Shown in pieces: positions 48,343 to 57,637 of a stretch of DNA of 64,000 nucleotides. A program made the position numbers and the translations under genes. Each line of letters opens with the position of its first letter. The stretch's first letter is position 1. This DNA is from Zygotorulaspora mrakii (Eukaryota > Ascomycota > Saccharomycetes > Saccharomycetales > Saccharomycetaceae). The stretch spans positions 372,001 to 436,000 of the forward strand of contig NC_050720.1 in assembly GCF_013402915.1 (NCBI RefSeq). The letters are read 5' to 3'. Below the pieces are notes generated by a model that did no database searches, was not told the DNA's origin, and saw only the letters and a list, made by a program, of their open reading frames with translations.

Positions 48343-50946
48343 ATGGACCAGACCGACGTCGATATTGGCACGCAGGTCAGGGATTTGGTCGACTCGCTGT
48401 CGCCGCGAACCGCGCATCAGTACAAATCGTACAACGCCAAGTATGTCCAGTGGTTGAGAGGCAGGAAGATCATTGGCTCAGACGCCGAGGCGTCTGTTCT
48501 GTACAGAGAGCTGCCGCTGTCGGCGCATCTGGTGCATTGGTTTCTTCTGGACACGTTGATACTGGAGAGTGGCCACGGGCAGGGCGGTGGTGGCGACAAG
48601 CGGGGCGACAAGCGGGGCGACGAAGACGGCGACGACGACAAGGACGATTTTAAAATAGCCACGTTGAAAAAAATGGTCAGCAGTCTCAAGTTTCTCAACA
48701 AGCTGTGCGCAATCCACGGCAACTCGAGCAAAATTGACGACAAGTATGTGGAAAATGTCACCAAATTGCACTCACATTGGATTTCACTCAACAAGGACGA
48801 CCTGTTGCCGCTGGTCAAGGTGTCGATCAATCTGTGGAACGATTACACGCCGTCGTTGGCGGAGAAGTTCTTCAAAAGCTGTTTCGAAAAGACGAGGTTT
48901 ATAGTCGATTTCCAGCTGAGATTTATTTCTAAGCTGTCCTATGACCAGAGATCGAAGATAAAACTGTCGCAATTGAAACCTGGCGCGGACAACCGCAGCA
49001 TTTCGTTTGATCAAAAGACATGGTCTTCGTTGCAAGTGTATTTGCCAGATTCGCATCCTAGGGTGAAATCGCATATGCCTATCGTTTTATCATCCCGTAG
49101 TTGTCCGTTTCTGTGTCCGTTGACCTCTCTGGCGACCTATTTGTATCTGAGGTTTTATGGTATAAAGACGATGACCAAAGGCGATGGATTTCCGAACCTT
49201 TTGGAAGAGAGGTCAAGTCACAAGGACACATGGTTGGACTTGCCTCTTATCCGTGGTAAATCCTTACTAGATTATCCACGAGATGAAACTTTGAGCAATT
49301 ATTACTCTTCGGTTTTCAGATACTGTCAGCTGCCTTACAAGAGGCGAGATTTCTTCACCAAACCGTCCTTGCAGTTCCCGACTTGGTCAGAAAGTGATTT
49401 TTCCGGTTTTTTCGACGATTATTATAACAAATCAGTAAACCAAAAAGATGCAGCAGCGTTTGCCGACCATGTTCCAGTTGATTTCAAGCAAATAATGAAC
49501 TTTAAAAGCTCAGGCTCGTATTCAAATGAAACTCGTCATACCGATCTACCCAAGGGTTTATTAGTTCAAATCTTCCCTGAAATTGAATCTTATCGACGTC
49601 AGTGGGATTCATTATCGATCGAATCGCAAAACTTTATAAAACTTTTGGAAATTTTGAGAAATCATTTTTTATCCAATTTGCCAATTATCTTTCAGTTTTT
49701 CCCCAATCATGATCTCTTTAAAGACCCGATTTTTCAGAATACAGATTTTCAATCTTATTTTCACGATATTATTGGGAAGAAAAAAATCAAAGATGAATAT
49801 GTTGATAGCTTGCCCGGTTTCGTTTCAATAAATGAGGATTGCCTAAAGAGTTTACTTATCGAATCGTCAACAACAGTCACGAATAATGCCAAAACGAATG
49901 ATAATTTATCTATTGTTGATCTCAGTTCAAGTGCAAATGATCTGATGAATAAAACTTTTCAATTCGCCCAGTATCAAACTTTAACGAATTTTCGAATTTT
50001 GATTTCATTACTCACAAATATTTTTGATAGACTTGAGATGAAAAAATCTTCTAGAGAATTTATGATTCATCAGCTTGGTTTAGTTCAAGATACTATAAAT
50101 GAAAAGATAAACGTTTCGAAACCAATTGATGTTGATAACTTTGTTAAGGAAGAAGAAGATCAAAAACAAGTAGAATTGAAAAACGTTGATGACAGTACTG
50201 ATCACACCGATAAAAAAGGAAGGTCAAAAAGAAACACACACGGGCTACTTGCAATAGAAGATGAATTTTCTGAGGAAGCAGACATTGACGATGACGATGA
50301 TAATGATAATGATAATCAAGATATGCAGCAAGAATTAAAATTTATGATTAATGAGCTTGTTGGTGAAAGGGTAAGGTCGACTGTGAAACAGCAAATGGAA
50401 GAATGGGAAACAAAAATAAAAAAAATGGTAGACGCAGCTGTAGAATCAAAAATTTCTGCTGTGGTAAAACGTAATTTGAACGAATTCGAGGATGATAATG
50501 AAGATTCTCTATCTAAGAGGCAAAGGCTAAGCATAACACCATCCATTACGAACAATGAATCAACACCTAACTATCCAGTTCCGGAAGATAATTCAAAACA
50601 CTTTGAAATGAATCCTCACTTGGAAAGTGTCGAATCTGTGATTTTAGAATGGTTCACTCCTAATCCAGATATGAATAATGAATGCGTTCATCATATGAAT
50701 AAAAACCATAGCAAAATTTGGAGATCAAGTTTTGAGAAACTTTACAAAGAACGTAAAGTCGTGGTTGAATTTTACATTTATCTTGTCAATGATAGAGCGT
50801 ATGATAGATACAAAGCAGTTGATATATGTGAATCTTTCAAAAGAAAAACGAATGACGGTACACTGCGATCTTTAGCTCAATATTTGAAAGAGTGGAAAAA
50901 AAATCATTCAAATTCATTTGCCGGTGGTATATTGGAAGAAAATTAG
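48343..50946 (+). CDS. CBF2: Inner kinetochore CBF3 subunit Cbf2/Ndc10
   Basis: An 867-residue protein (S. cerevisiae 956). N-terminal blocks match Ndc10: LVDSLSPRTAHQYKSYNAKYVQW (partial), SAHLVHWFLLDTL, FKIATLKKMVSSLKFLNKLC and LATYLYLRFYG...KGDGFPNL. C-terminal blocks are ILEWFTPNPDMNNECVHHMNK (partial) and VVEFYIYLVNDRAYDRYKAVDICE (partial). The DNA-binding part has a tyrosine-recombinase-like fold without the catalytic residues. Ndc10 binds CDEII/III of point centromeres. The first 450 bp are strikingly GC-rich and the 3' half is AT-rich. Confidence 0.95.
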   Translation: MDQTDVDIGTQVRDLVDSLSPRTAHQYKSYNAKYVQWLRGRKIIGSDAEASVLYRELPLSAHLVHWFLLDTLILESGHGQGGGGDKRGDKRGDEDGDDDKDDFKIATLKKMVSSLKFLNKLCAIHGNSSKIDDKYVENVTKLHSHWISLNKDDLLPLVKVSINLWNDYTPSLAEKFFKSCFEKTRFIVDFQLRFISKLSYDQRSKIKLSQLKPGADNRSISFDQKTWSSLQVYLPDSHPRVKSHMPIVLSSRSCPFLCPLTSLATYLYLRFYGIKTMTKGDGFPNLLEERSSHKDTWLDLPLIRGKSLLDYPRDETLSNYYSSVFRYCQLPYKRRDFFTKPSLQFPTWSESDFSGFFDDYYNKSVNQKDAAAFADHVPVDFKQIMNFKSSGSYSNETRHTDLPKGLLVQIFPEIESYRRQWDSLSIESQNFIKLLEILRNHFLSNLPIIFQFFPNHDLFKDPIFQNTDFQSYFHDIIGKKKIKDEYVDSLPGFVSINEDCLKSLLIESSTTVTNNAKTNDNLSIVDLSSSANDLMNKTFQFAQYQTLTNFRILISLLTNIFDRLEMKKSSREFMIHQLGLVQDTINEKINVSKPIDVDNFVKEEEDQKQVELKNVDDSTDHTDKKGRSKRNTHGLLAIEDEFSEEADIDDDDDNDNDNQDMQQELKFMINELVGERVRSTVKQQMEEWETKIKKMVDAAVESKISAVVKRNLNEFEDDNEDSLSKRQRLSITPSITNNESTPNYPVPEDNSKHFEMNPHLESVESVILEWFTPNPDMNNECVHHMNKNHSKIWRSSFEKLYKERKVVVEFYIYLVNDRAYDRYKAVDICESFKRKTNDGTLRSLAQYLKEWKKNHSNSFAGGILEEN

Positions 50947-51161
50947 TACCTCTATTATTTAGTATTATAATTTTTTTATCTGATGTAAGTATATTGAATC
51001 TTTCAAGTACACTTTCGTTTTTTTGTATTTTTTCGAATTGTTACTTTTTAGGGGGGCGGTAAGCGAAATCTGCTTCATCAATTTTAGTTTCAATAGTATT
51101 CTGACCACTAAACTAGGTCATACGACAGATCTTTGAAATACTGGTAAATGTCGGCGCTGAT

Positions 51162-52526
51162 ATGAAAAGAACAACTTTTTTATTCATTAGAAGTTGTTTT
51201 TATGTATTGGTATTTTGCAATATCCTTGTCAAATCAATATCGATTTCGCTGTTAGAAGATGATCCATTTATCAAATTATATGAGCAGGAAAAGGGCGAGT
51301 ACAACTCACCTCCTGTAACATCGCCTTATGATTTAAATGATGAGAATAGAAGCCTGAAAGAAAAGGGAAAGGTACCGCAATATGTTGTAGATAGTTGCCC
51401 TTTGGTTCATCTATACACTGAAGAAAAATATTGGCCGTCTGATATTGCCAAATATGTCAACAACTTCAATATTACAGATGGAGATAGCGTAGCTGTATTC
51501 AATAAAGATAAATTGACACTCAGTGATTTAAAACCAAGCTATAAATATGATTTGCCTAACGGCTCACAAGGCGAAATATCGAGTGAATTCACCTATTTAA
51601 CCAGTTTAGATGATTTCGCCAAGGACCCCAAATGGCTACTGGGGTCGCCACCAGAGTATGGCACAGGTCATATTAGAGACGGGCCTGCAGTACTTTTAGT
51701 AGTAGATAAGGGTAACGGATGGGTAGACGCCTTTTGGTTCTATTTTTATCCTTTCAACCTAGGCCCATTTATCATGGGTTATGGTCCATGGGGAAATCAT
51801 GTTGGAGATTGGGAGCACTCTTTGGTTAGATTTTATAAGGGGGAACCCAGATATGTCTGGATGAGTGCTCATGGAGGTGGTTTGGCATACAAATACTCAG
51901 CATTGGAAAAAGTCAAAAAACTACGTCATATAAATGGGAAATTAACTCCAGAAAGTATCTATAGGCCTTTGATCTTTAGCGCTAGAGGAACTCATGCAAA
52001 CTATGCCTCCGTTGGTCAGCATGCGCATGATGTGCCCTTTTTTTTTATGCCATTGAGTGACTTTACCGATCGCGGTCCAATGTGGGACCCCTCTCTGAAT
52101 TTTTATGGTTATACATTTGATGGTGATGCTTTTACACCTGCTGGACCTAAGGAACAAGAATATGGGGCCTCCTGGATACAATTTCATGGCCGTTGGGGTG
52201 ACAAGAAGCTTCCAGGGAGGGATCCTAGACAAAAATGGTGCCCTGTCCAATGGAAATACATCGATGGCCCAACCGGGCCGTACTATAAACATTTGGATAG
52301 ACTATCATTGTGTCCTGAGTTTCAGTGGTGGAATTTTTGGCAAGCTTGTCCTTCAAGACGTTTCATCAAAAAAGGAGAAGGTTTAGATGCAGAAAAAAAT
52401 GATCTGGTAGGTGATAATTGTGGTGTTTTACTATACAAAATCAGACCCAGATGGTTACGAGGAGTTTTCAGACTTCTGATGTGGAGAGGTGTAACATGCC
52501 TTTTGATGGATTTTTTCACCGGCTGA
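51162..52526 (+). CDS. VPS62: Vacuolar protein sorting protein Vps62 (Vps62/Tda6 ortholog)
   Basis: A 454-residue protein (Vps62 and Tda6 are 467 in S. cerevisiae). An N-terminal hydrophobic segment (residues about 5-25) acts as a signal or anchor. The VPS62 domain shows YVVDSCPLVHLYTEEKYWPSDI (partial), WVDAFWFYFYPFNLG, NHVGDWEHSLVRF and SARGTHANYASVGQH. It functions in cytoplasm-to-vacuole trafficking; the biochemical activity is unknown. One gene here replaces the duplicates YGR141W and YPR157W. It lies downstream of CBF2 on the same strand. Confidence 0.94.
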   Translation: MKRTTFLFIRSCFYVLVFCNILVKSISISLLEDDPFIKLYEQEKGEYNSPPVTSPYDLNDENRSLKEKGKVPQYVVDSCPLVHLYTEEKYWPSDIAKYVNNFNITDGDSVAVFNKDKLTLSDLKPSYKYDLPNGSQGEISSEFTYLTSLDDFAKDPKWLLGSPPEYGTGHIRDGPAVLLVVDKGNGWVDAFWFYFYPFNLGPFIMGYGPWGNHVGDWEHSLVRFYKGEPRYVWMSAHGGGLAYKYSALEKVKKLRHINGKLTPESIYRPLIFSARGTHANYASVGQHAHDVPFFFMPLSDFTDRGPMWDPSLNFYGYTFDGDAFTPAGPKEQEYGASWIQFHGRWGDKKLPGRDPRQKWCPVQWKYIDGPTGPYYKHLDRLSLCPEFQWWNFWQACPSRRFIKKGEGLDAEKNDLVGDNCGVLLYKIRPRWLRGVFRLLMWRGVTCLLMDFFTG

Positions 52527-52820
52527 ACAATATGCAAGTTCATAAGATTTTTAATCACATGTTGTTGTTTTTATAATCATCTTGCTTATATTTTGAATGT
52601 TCATTTATAGCTTCTAAACAATTAAAAACAAAGCACAAAAAAAAAACAAGACCGCGGCACTATGATATCAACTCCATTTGATAACAATAGGACTTTGAAG
52701 CATGTTAATACTTTCTTGATGTTATGAATTAATATTAAACACTCGTACATATATATCAGCAAGACTCTCTATCTCCTATGGTTACCCTCACGTGACTTAT
52801 ATGCTACCCCACATCCTTAT

Positions 52821-52838
52821 TTCTGGAGCCTTCTAGAA
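52821..52838 (+). promoter_or_regulatory. Heat-shock element upstream of BTN2/CUR1
   Basis: TTCTGGAGCCTTCTAGAA has four alternating 5-bp heat-shock units (TTC, GAG, TTC, GAA; three exact, one with a single mismatch), 282 bp upstream of the ATG. BTN2 and CUR1 are strongly heat induced through Hsf1 in S. cerevisiae, which agrees. A palindromic TCACGTGA (about 52788-52797) close by could bind Cbf1 or Pho4. Confidence 0.7.
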
Positions 52839-53119
52839 GGTAACCAATTAGTAATTTTCATTGCATGATATATGAAAATGACGAAATCTAGGAATTCTGA
52901 AGAAGATTGAAGAATTAACAAGATGCAATAGAATGACAAGGATGCTTATCGAGGAGATGCTATGAATTGTCGTTGAGATAGAACTTATTTTTATAAAAGG
53001 GGGATAAATTTGCCAGCTTACTTGCAAAAAGTTTCATTCTTTACACTTACAATGAGCAACGGAACACCATTACTCGGAAACCAAAGGACAATAGTTTCAT
53101 AAAAAATATTAATTACGCA

Positions 53120-54493
53120 ATGTTTTCAGTTATACAATCGCCATGCGTTTTTGAACCCTTGCCAATACTCAATGTACTCGAGGGGGATCAGCTATGCTAT
53201 GGTCCTGAACTAAAGAAAAGGAGAAGTGTAGGTAATCCATGCCGCTATTCCAGGCCTGCTCCAAAGACTTCCCCAATTTCAATGAGATATAGTGTTGAGG
53301 AAAATGATGATAGCTACATTCTTTCTCTATATAAAAAGGTTCCAGAAGGTAGAATTGCTGAAATGGTCAATCAAGAATTGGTCAAGTTGAAAGAGTCAGC
53401 CTACAGACCAATATACCATGTCGTTCATGACATACTGGGTAATTCTTATTATTTGGAAGAAGAGCAAGATGAAAATGAGCTTATAAGAAAAGCGATGTCT
53501 CAATTGAATATGAATGCAATTTATCGTAAAGTCGCAAGAGAAGCATTCCAAGATCTTAACATCGAATTGAATCACAGAGGCGATGAATTAACCGTGTCAA
53601 GTCAAAGAGATGGCATAAGTAAATCATTTGAGATTGATGAACAAATCGCTGATGTTCGTGTCGTTGGTTGTAAATATGATGAGGTAAATGAATATGGCAT
53701 TCTTAAATTAATGCTTGAAAAAATTTCAAATACGAACAATTTGGTAACTTTACTCAAACTGTCTGAATCCGATCAGCTAAGGTCTTCAGGACAGCAAAGA
53801 ATAGCCCGAGAAGCAGCTTTGGAAGGAAAGGCTAACCAGGATGAAGCTGAGAGACAAAAAAGGGAAGAGGCAAAAAGGACTAATGCTTTAGCTGAAGAAC
53901 AGAAAGAAAAACATATGCAAGAAAGGGCTATTGCTCTAGCTGAGGAACAAAGAAGGAAACGATTAGAGGAAGAAATAGCTTATGCTTTAGCTAAGCAACA
54001 AAAAGAAAAACAAATGAAGGAAAGGGCTATTGCTCTGGCTAAAGAACAACGAGAGAAACGAATAGAAGAAAGAAAATTGATCGAAGCAAAGGAAAAAGAA
54101 GCTGAAAAAGAAAGAAAACTTGCAATCACTCATCAAAACGCCAGGATTAGGGACGAAGCAGAAAGAGCAAAGCTACAGAAGAAGATAGCTAAAGAGCAGA
54201 AACTCAAACAGAGGAAAGCTGCTTTGGTTGCTGAGAAAAAGGCGGCTAGATTGCAAAAACAGTTCGAGAAAGATTCGGCAGGTTCAAAAAATATCGTAAT
54301 TAATATTAATTTTAACGGCGATCAGAAAGGGGAATGGACAAAAAATCACAGAAATGAAGATTTTGTAGGTACTGAACTGAAAAGAATCACCTCTCCAATT
54401 CTAGAAGATATACAAGACGAGGAGCTGGACAGATTTAATGCATCTTTAATGAAGTCGCCCACGGGCTCATCAATAATAGAGGAAGCTGTATAG
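53120..54493 (+). CDS. BTN2: Protein-sorting factor Btn2/Cur1 ortholog
   Basis: A 457-residue protein (Btn2 410, Cur1 252 in S. cerevisiae). The N-terminus MFSVIQSPCVFEPLP and blocks ESAYRPIYHVVHDILGNSYY, IELNHRGDELTVSS and the C-terminal SPILEDIQDEELDRFNASL (family end IIEE) match Btn2. The middle (residues about 225-395) is a highly charged helix with two repeated units (RAIALAEEQ/RAIALAKEQ), longer than in S. cerevisiae. Btn2 and Cur1 direct misfolded and prion proteins to peripheral or nuclear deposits with Hsp42 and Sis1. One gene stands for YGR142W and YPR158W. Confidence 0.92.
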   Translation: MFSVIQSPCVFEPLPILNVLEGDQLCYGPELKKRRSVGNPCRYSRPAPKTSPISMRYSVEENDDSYILSLYKKVPEGRIAEMVNQELVKLKESAYRPIYHVVHDILGNSYYLEEEQDENELIRKAMSQLNMNAIYRKVAREAFQDLNIELNHRGDELTVSSQRDGISKSFEIDEQIADVRVVGCKYDEVNEYGILKLMLEKISNTNNLVTLLKLSESDQLRSSGQQRIAREAALEGKANQDEAERQKREEAKRTNALAEEQKEKHMQERAIALAEEQRRKRLEEEIAYALAKQQKEKQMKERAIALAKEQREKRIEERKLIEAKEKEAEKERKLAITHQNARIRDEAERAKLQKKIAKEQKLKQRKAALVAEKKAARLQKQFEKDSAGSKNIVININFNGDQKGEWTKNHRNEDFVGTELKRITSPILEDIQDEELDRFNASLMKSPTGSSIIEEAV

Positions 54494-54499
54494 TATAGT

Positions 54500-55517
54500 A
54501 GCATTTATGATAGTAATTTTCAATGCATTCACGATAAAAACAATAGCGAATTATTTTCTGATAGAGGAGGGGGGGGGGGGTAAGGACTTGTATCTTAAAG
54601 TGAAATAAAAACCAATTCAAATGAAGTGAATAGCGGGAAGAGATGTTAGTATTTATATCTGACAAATTTCACCAATTGAGCCACTAAAGGGGGGGGGGTG
54701 AATGAAAAGTTTTCATTGGCACCAGCTTATATTCTATGTCAAAAGACCACTTATTTTCTCGAACCCATAGTACCTTTTGCACAGCTCATTATTTCCTTTT
54801 CACGCAGTGAATTCCTTCGAAGTCAGATAGCTGAATTTTAAGTATCTCGCGATAGAACATCATCTGGTAAATTTCTCATGTCGATAAATATTCTATTAGG
54901 ACTTCATCCGACTTCATTTATTTTGTCGTCTCGTTACTAATCGTCATGTTTCTGGCTCTTCTAAGTCATTTCTTTAATTAATTTCTCTCACAATATCCAT
55001 TTATTTTTACTTGGAAAGAATGTTTTCTTTGGCGTTGTCGATAGTAACTTGGTTTGACATTGATGATGATACTATGATATTCAATTATAGAGATATATAA
55101 TTCCTTAATTTTCTATATCATGAATTGAGATAAAACTAATTGAACTGGGATTAATATCTGGAAAATACGTCAGTATTTATACCTAGAATTTCGCACCTAT
55201 TGAACCATAAGAGAGGACGACGAGTGAAGAATTTTCATCGTCATCACACCATTTCTAGTCCCATAGAATCCACAGTACAACTGTTATTTCTTGTTCCATG
55301 CCATAGACTCCTTCGTAGTTAGACTCCTGAGTTGTAAACGTCTCGCGATAGACTGTCATCCGATATCTTTCCAGTATCGATTGACATTCTGTTAGGGCTT
55401 CATCTGGCTTCGTTTATTTTGTTTTACAGACCAATTAATTGTCTTGTTTCTGATGCTTATAAGTCATCTCTTTGATATATCTTACAATATCGATTTATAT
55501 TTCAACAATTTTCAACA
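54500..55517 (-). mobile_element. Old solo LTR, minus orientation, interrupted by a younger LTR
   Basis: Read on the minus strand, segments such as TCACCAATTGAGCCAC, TTTCATTGGCACCA, ATCTCGCGATAGAACATC and GTTTCTGGCTCTTCTAAGTC follow the LTR order with many changes. Its first few bases (ATTTTCAACA, 55508-55517) lie beyond the younger LTR at 55008-55507, which split it. The left end is approximate and lies just after the BTN2 stop codon. It contains two G runs (12 Gs at 54569-54580 and 10 Gs at 54689-54698) absent from the other copies. Confidence 0.75.
55008..55507 (-). mobile_element. Solo LTR, minus orientation, with ATTTT target duplication
   Basis: A full 500-bp LTR in reverse orientation (TACTTGGAAAGAATG to ATATTTCAACA), about as similar to the complete element's LTRs as the plus-strand solo copy at 6880, with a 4-bp ATTA insertion in CCAATTAATTGTC. 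ATTTT at 55003-55007 and 55508-55512 is the 5-bp target duplication. The target was an older LTR of the same family. Confidence 0.93.
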
Positions 55518-55522
55518 AAATC

Positions 55523-55585
55523 AAAATCTTATATATCTTTATAACCGAACATCACAATATTATTATCAATGTTTCACCAGCCTGG
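55523..55585 (+). mobile_element. LTR 3'-end fragment, plus orientation
   Basis: CTTATATATCTTTATAACCGAACATCACAAT (shown in part) followed by TATTATCAATGTTTCACCAG aligns to the last third of the LTR around the gag start codon. It is a short, old remnant between the nested LTRs and the complete element. Confidence 0.55.
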
Positions 55586-55824
55586 ATTCAATAACTCTGA
55601 AGTTAGCTTAATCTTCAAGCCCTTCCAGTGGAACTGAAGACCCTGCGCTTACATTGACATACGAATTACAGCTGAATTTGTATTGATCGTAAATATCGTA
55701 GCGCATGATAAGTGTGACACGAGAACTATAAAAGAGATCAGCGGCTATCAGCTATTATTATTAGCTATTACTCTTACTTTTAACTGAAAGGAAATAGAAG
55801 AGTTTAATCAGAGTACGTTATATA

Positions 55825-56319
55825 TGTTGAAATATAAATCGAGATTGTAAGATATATTAAAGAGATGACTTATAAGAATCAGAAAGAGACAATTGGTCTG
55901 TAAAACAAAATAAACGAAGTCAGATGAAACCCTAACAGAATGTCAATCGATAATGGAAAGATATCGGATGACAGTCTATCGCGAGACGTTTACAACTCAG
56001 GAGTCTGACTACGAAGGAGTCTATGGCATGGAACATGAAATAACAGTTGTACTGTGGATTCTATGGGACTAGAAATGGTGTGATGACGATGAAAATTCCT
56101 CACTCGTCGTCCTCTATTATGGTTCAATAGGTGCAAAATGTTACGTATAAATACTGACGTATTTTCCAGATATTAATCCAAGTTCAATTAGCTTTATCTC
56201 AATTCATGATATAGGAAACCAAGGAATTATATATCTCTATAATTGAATATCATAGCATTATCATCAATGTCAAACCAAGTTACTATCGACAACGCCGAAG
56301 AAAACATTCTTTCTAAATA
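55825..56319 (+). repeat. 5' LTR of the complete element
   Basis: 495 bp from TGTTGAAATATAAATCG to TTTCTAAATA. TATAAATA near 56145 may be the promoter TATA box. The gag ATG (56267) lies 53 bp before its end. It differs from the 3' LTR at about 15 positions, all between 55974 and 56119. Confidence 0.95.
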
Positions 56320-57637
56320 TGGTAGCGCCGCTAAAGTTCCCTTCTCAATGAATAGAGAAGCGGAGGATTCTTTGTTTACGTCTCGTGGGAAATCAAACTC
56401 TTCGGAAATTAGTAACAATGGCACTGATCCCAACTTGAGTGATTCACAAAGAGACTTTCCTTCGTTGCAACCTTCAATCCCGGCCAGTGTTGATAACAAA
56501 CAGGAAGGTTCCCCTAAATCAAGCGCATACGATGCGGGTTATCAACACACTGGTTCCACACAAGGTTATACTTACCCTTACCCATGGCCGAGTCCATATC
56601 CTCCAATTGCGCCACCAATGGTGCCACCAATGGGGAATGGCATGTTCAACTGGAATATGAATGCTGACGGAATAAAATACATTCCGGCCACTAGCTATGA
56701 AACATTCATGTACCAGCAAAAACTGCTGAACGATCAGTTCAAGCAATATCGAAAGTTCTATGACCAGAGATCAGAAGATGATACCACTTCTGAGTCCGCT
56801 AAAGAGTCTAACAATGAACAAGTGTTACCAGACTTGGATGAGATCAGTAATCCTTCGGAATTTCCCAGATGGATGAGATCATTCAAAAGATTTCTGGAAG
56901 ACAACAAACTAGGTGATATCATACCTGACAGATTAAATGAATCTGAGAGGGACGCCACGAAAAGCGAAAAGGCTTTCATCATTAATTCCTTCAAAACATA
57001 TGTGAAGGAAACAGCCTATCCAAAGAGCGTCAAAGACGCAATAAAAAGAGGACACGACCTGTTCCGAATTATCCTATGCCATGTATCCGAAGACAGTAAC
57101 CTTAGATCCGCTATATGGAGAGAACTAACCACAATAAGTTACGACGGATCTGAAGATTCATATTACTATACTAGTAGAGTGAAAGAGCTTTATAGTCAAC
57201 TTAAAGCAACAAATTCCAACATCCCAGAAGACATAATTTGTGAATACCTGCTCAAAAATTTGCACGGTCAATATGCAAAGATTAGGGAGAATCATTACCT
57301 GGAATACGACCTGAACACAATCGCAGGCATTTCGAAATGTGTATTGCGCACATATGACAGATTGATAAAAAATAAGAAACATACATCTGAAACATCACCT
57401 TCAGTAACAAACAGACATTGTTACAAGTGTTCCTCTGAGGGCCATTTTGCTCCTCAATGCCCAAATGTCAAAGATAAACTACCAAAACCCTCCATCAATT
57501 CACGAAAGGAGAAAAAGCCTTACCATCGTAAGGGTATCCATAAAATCGGACTCACCCGCGACACAGAGTTACTTAGGCATTCTCCAGAATTCGAAGAAGA
57601 AACGTCCGAGTATGACGAAGACACCACAAACTGGTGA
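56267..57637 (+). CDS. gag: Retrotransposon Gag (capsid) protein with CCHC zinc knuckle
   Basis: 456 residues from the ATG at 56267, inside the LTR, to a TGA at 57635-57637. The N-terminal third is polar with a Pro/Tyr-rich patch (YPYPWPSPYPPIAPP). The middle (about residues 200-370) is the helical capsid region typical of copia-type Gag (FPRWMRSFKRFLEDNKLGD). A zinc knuckle CX2CX4HX4C uses Cys385, Cys388, His393 and Cys398, followed by a basic tail. Ty1 Gag of S. cerevisiae lacks such a knuckle and uses a basic C-terminal region for RNA chaperoning. Gag forms the virus-like particle that packages element RNA. Confidence 0.93.
   Translation: MSNQVTIDNAEENILSKYGSAAKVPFSMNREAEDSLFTSRGKSNSSEISNNGTDPNLSDSQRDFPSLQPSIPASVDNKQEGSPKSSAYDAGYQHTGSTQGYTYPYPWPSPYPPIAPPMVPPMGNGMFNWNMNADGIKYIPATSYETFMYQQKLLNDQFKQYRKFYDQRSEDDTTSESAKESNNEQVLPDLDEISNPSEFPRWMRSFKRFLEDNKLGDIIPDRLNESERDATKSEKAFIINSFKTYVKETAYPKSVKDAIKRGHDLFRIILCHVSEDSNLRSAIWRELTTISYDGSEDSYYYTSRVKELYSQLKATNSNIPEDIICEYLLKNLHGQYAKIRENHYLEYDLNTIAGISKCVLRTYDRLIKNKKHTSETSPSVTNRHCYKCSSEGHFAPQCPNVKDKLPKPSINSRKEKKPYHRKGIHKIGLTRDTELLRHSPEFEEETSEYDEDTTNW
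56320..56329 (+). other. Primer-binding site for initiator tRNA-Met
   Basis: TGGTAGCGCC directly after the 5' LTR is the exact complement of the 3' end of yeast initiator tRNA-Met, the same primer site as Ty1. It marks the LTR boundary and is also read as gag codons. Confidence 0.92.
57572..57578 (+). other. Programmed +1 ribosomal frameshift site CTTAGGC
   Basis: The heptamer CTT AGG C lies in the gag frame 57 bp before the gag stop. It is identical to the Ty1 site, where slippage of tRNA-Leu on CTT while the rare AGG codon waits moves ribosomes +1. The shift takes the gag frame into the pol frame exactly here, joining Leu to Gly of GGC. Confidence 0.95.

Noticed and set aside
52788..52797. 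TCACGTGA as a possible centromere element CDEI next to the CBF2 neighbourhood
   Set aside because: There is no long AT-rich CDEII or CDEIII-like TTCCGAA sequence at the right distance; more likely a Cbf1/Pho4 promoter site.
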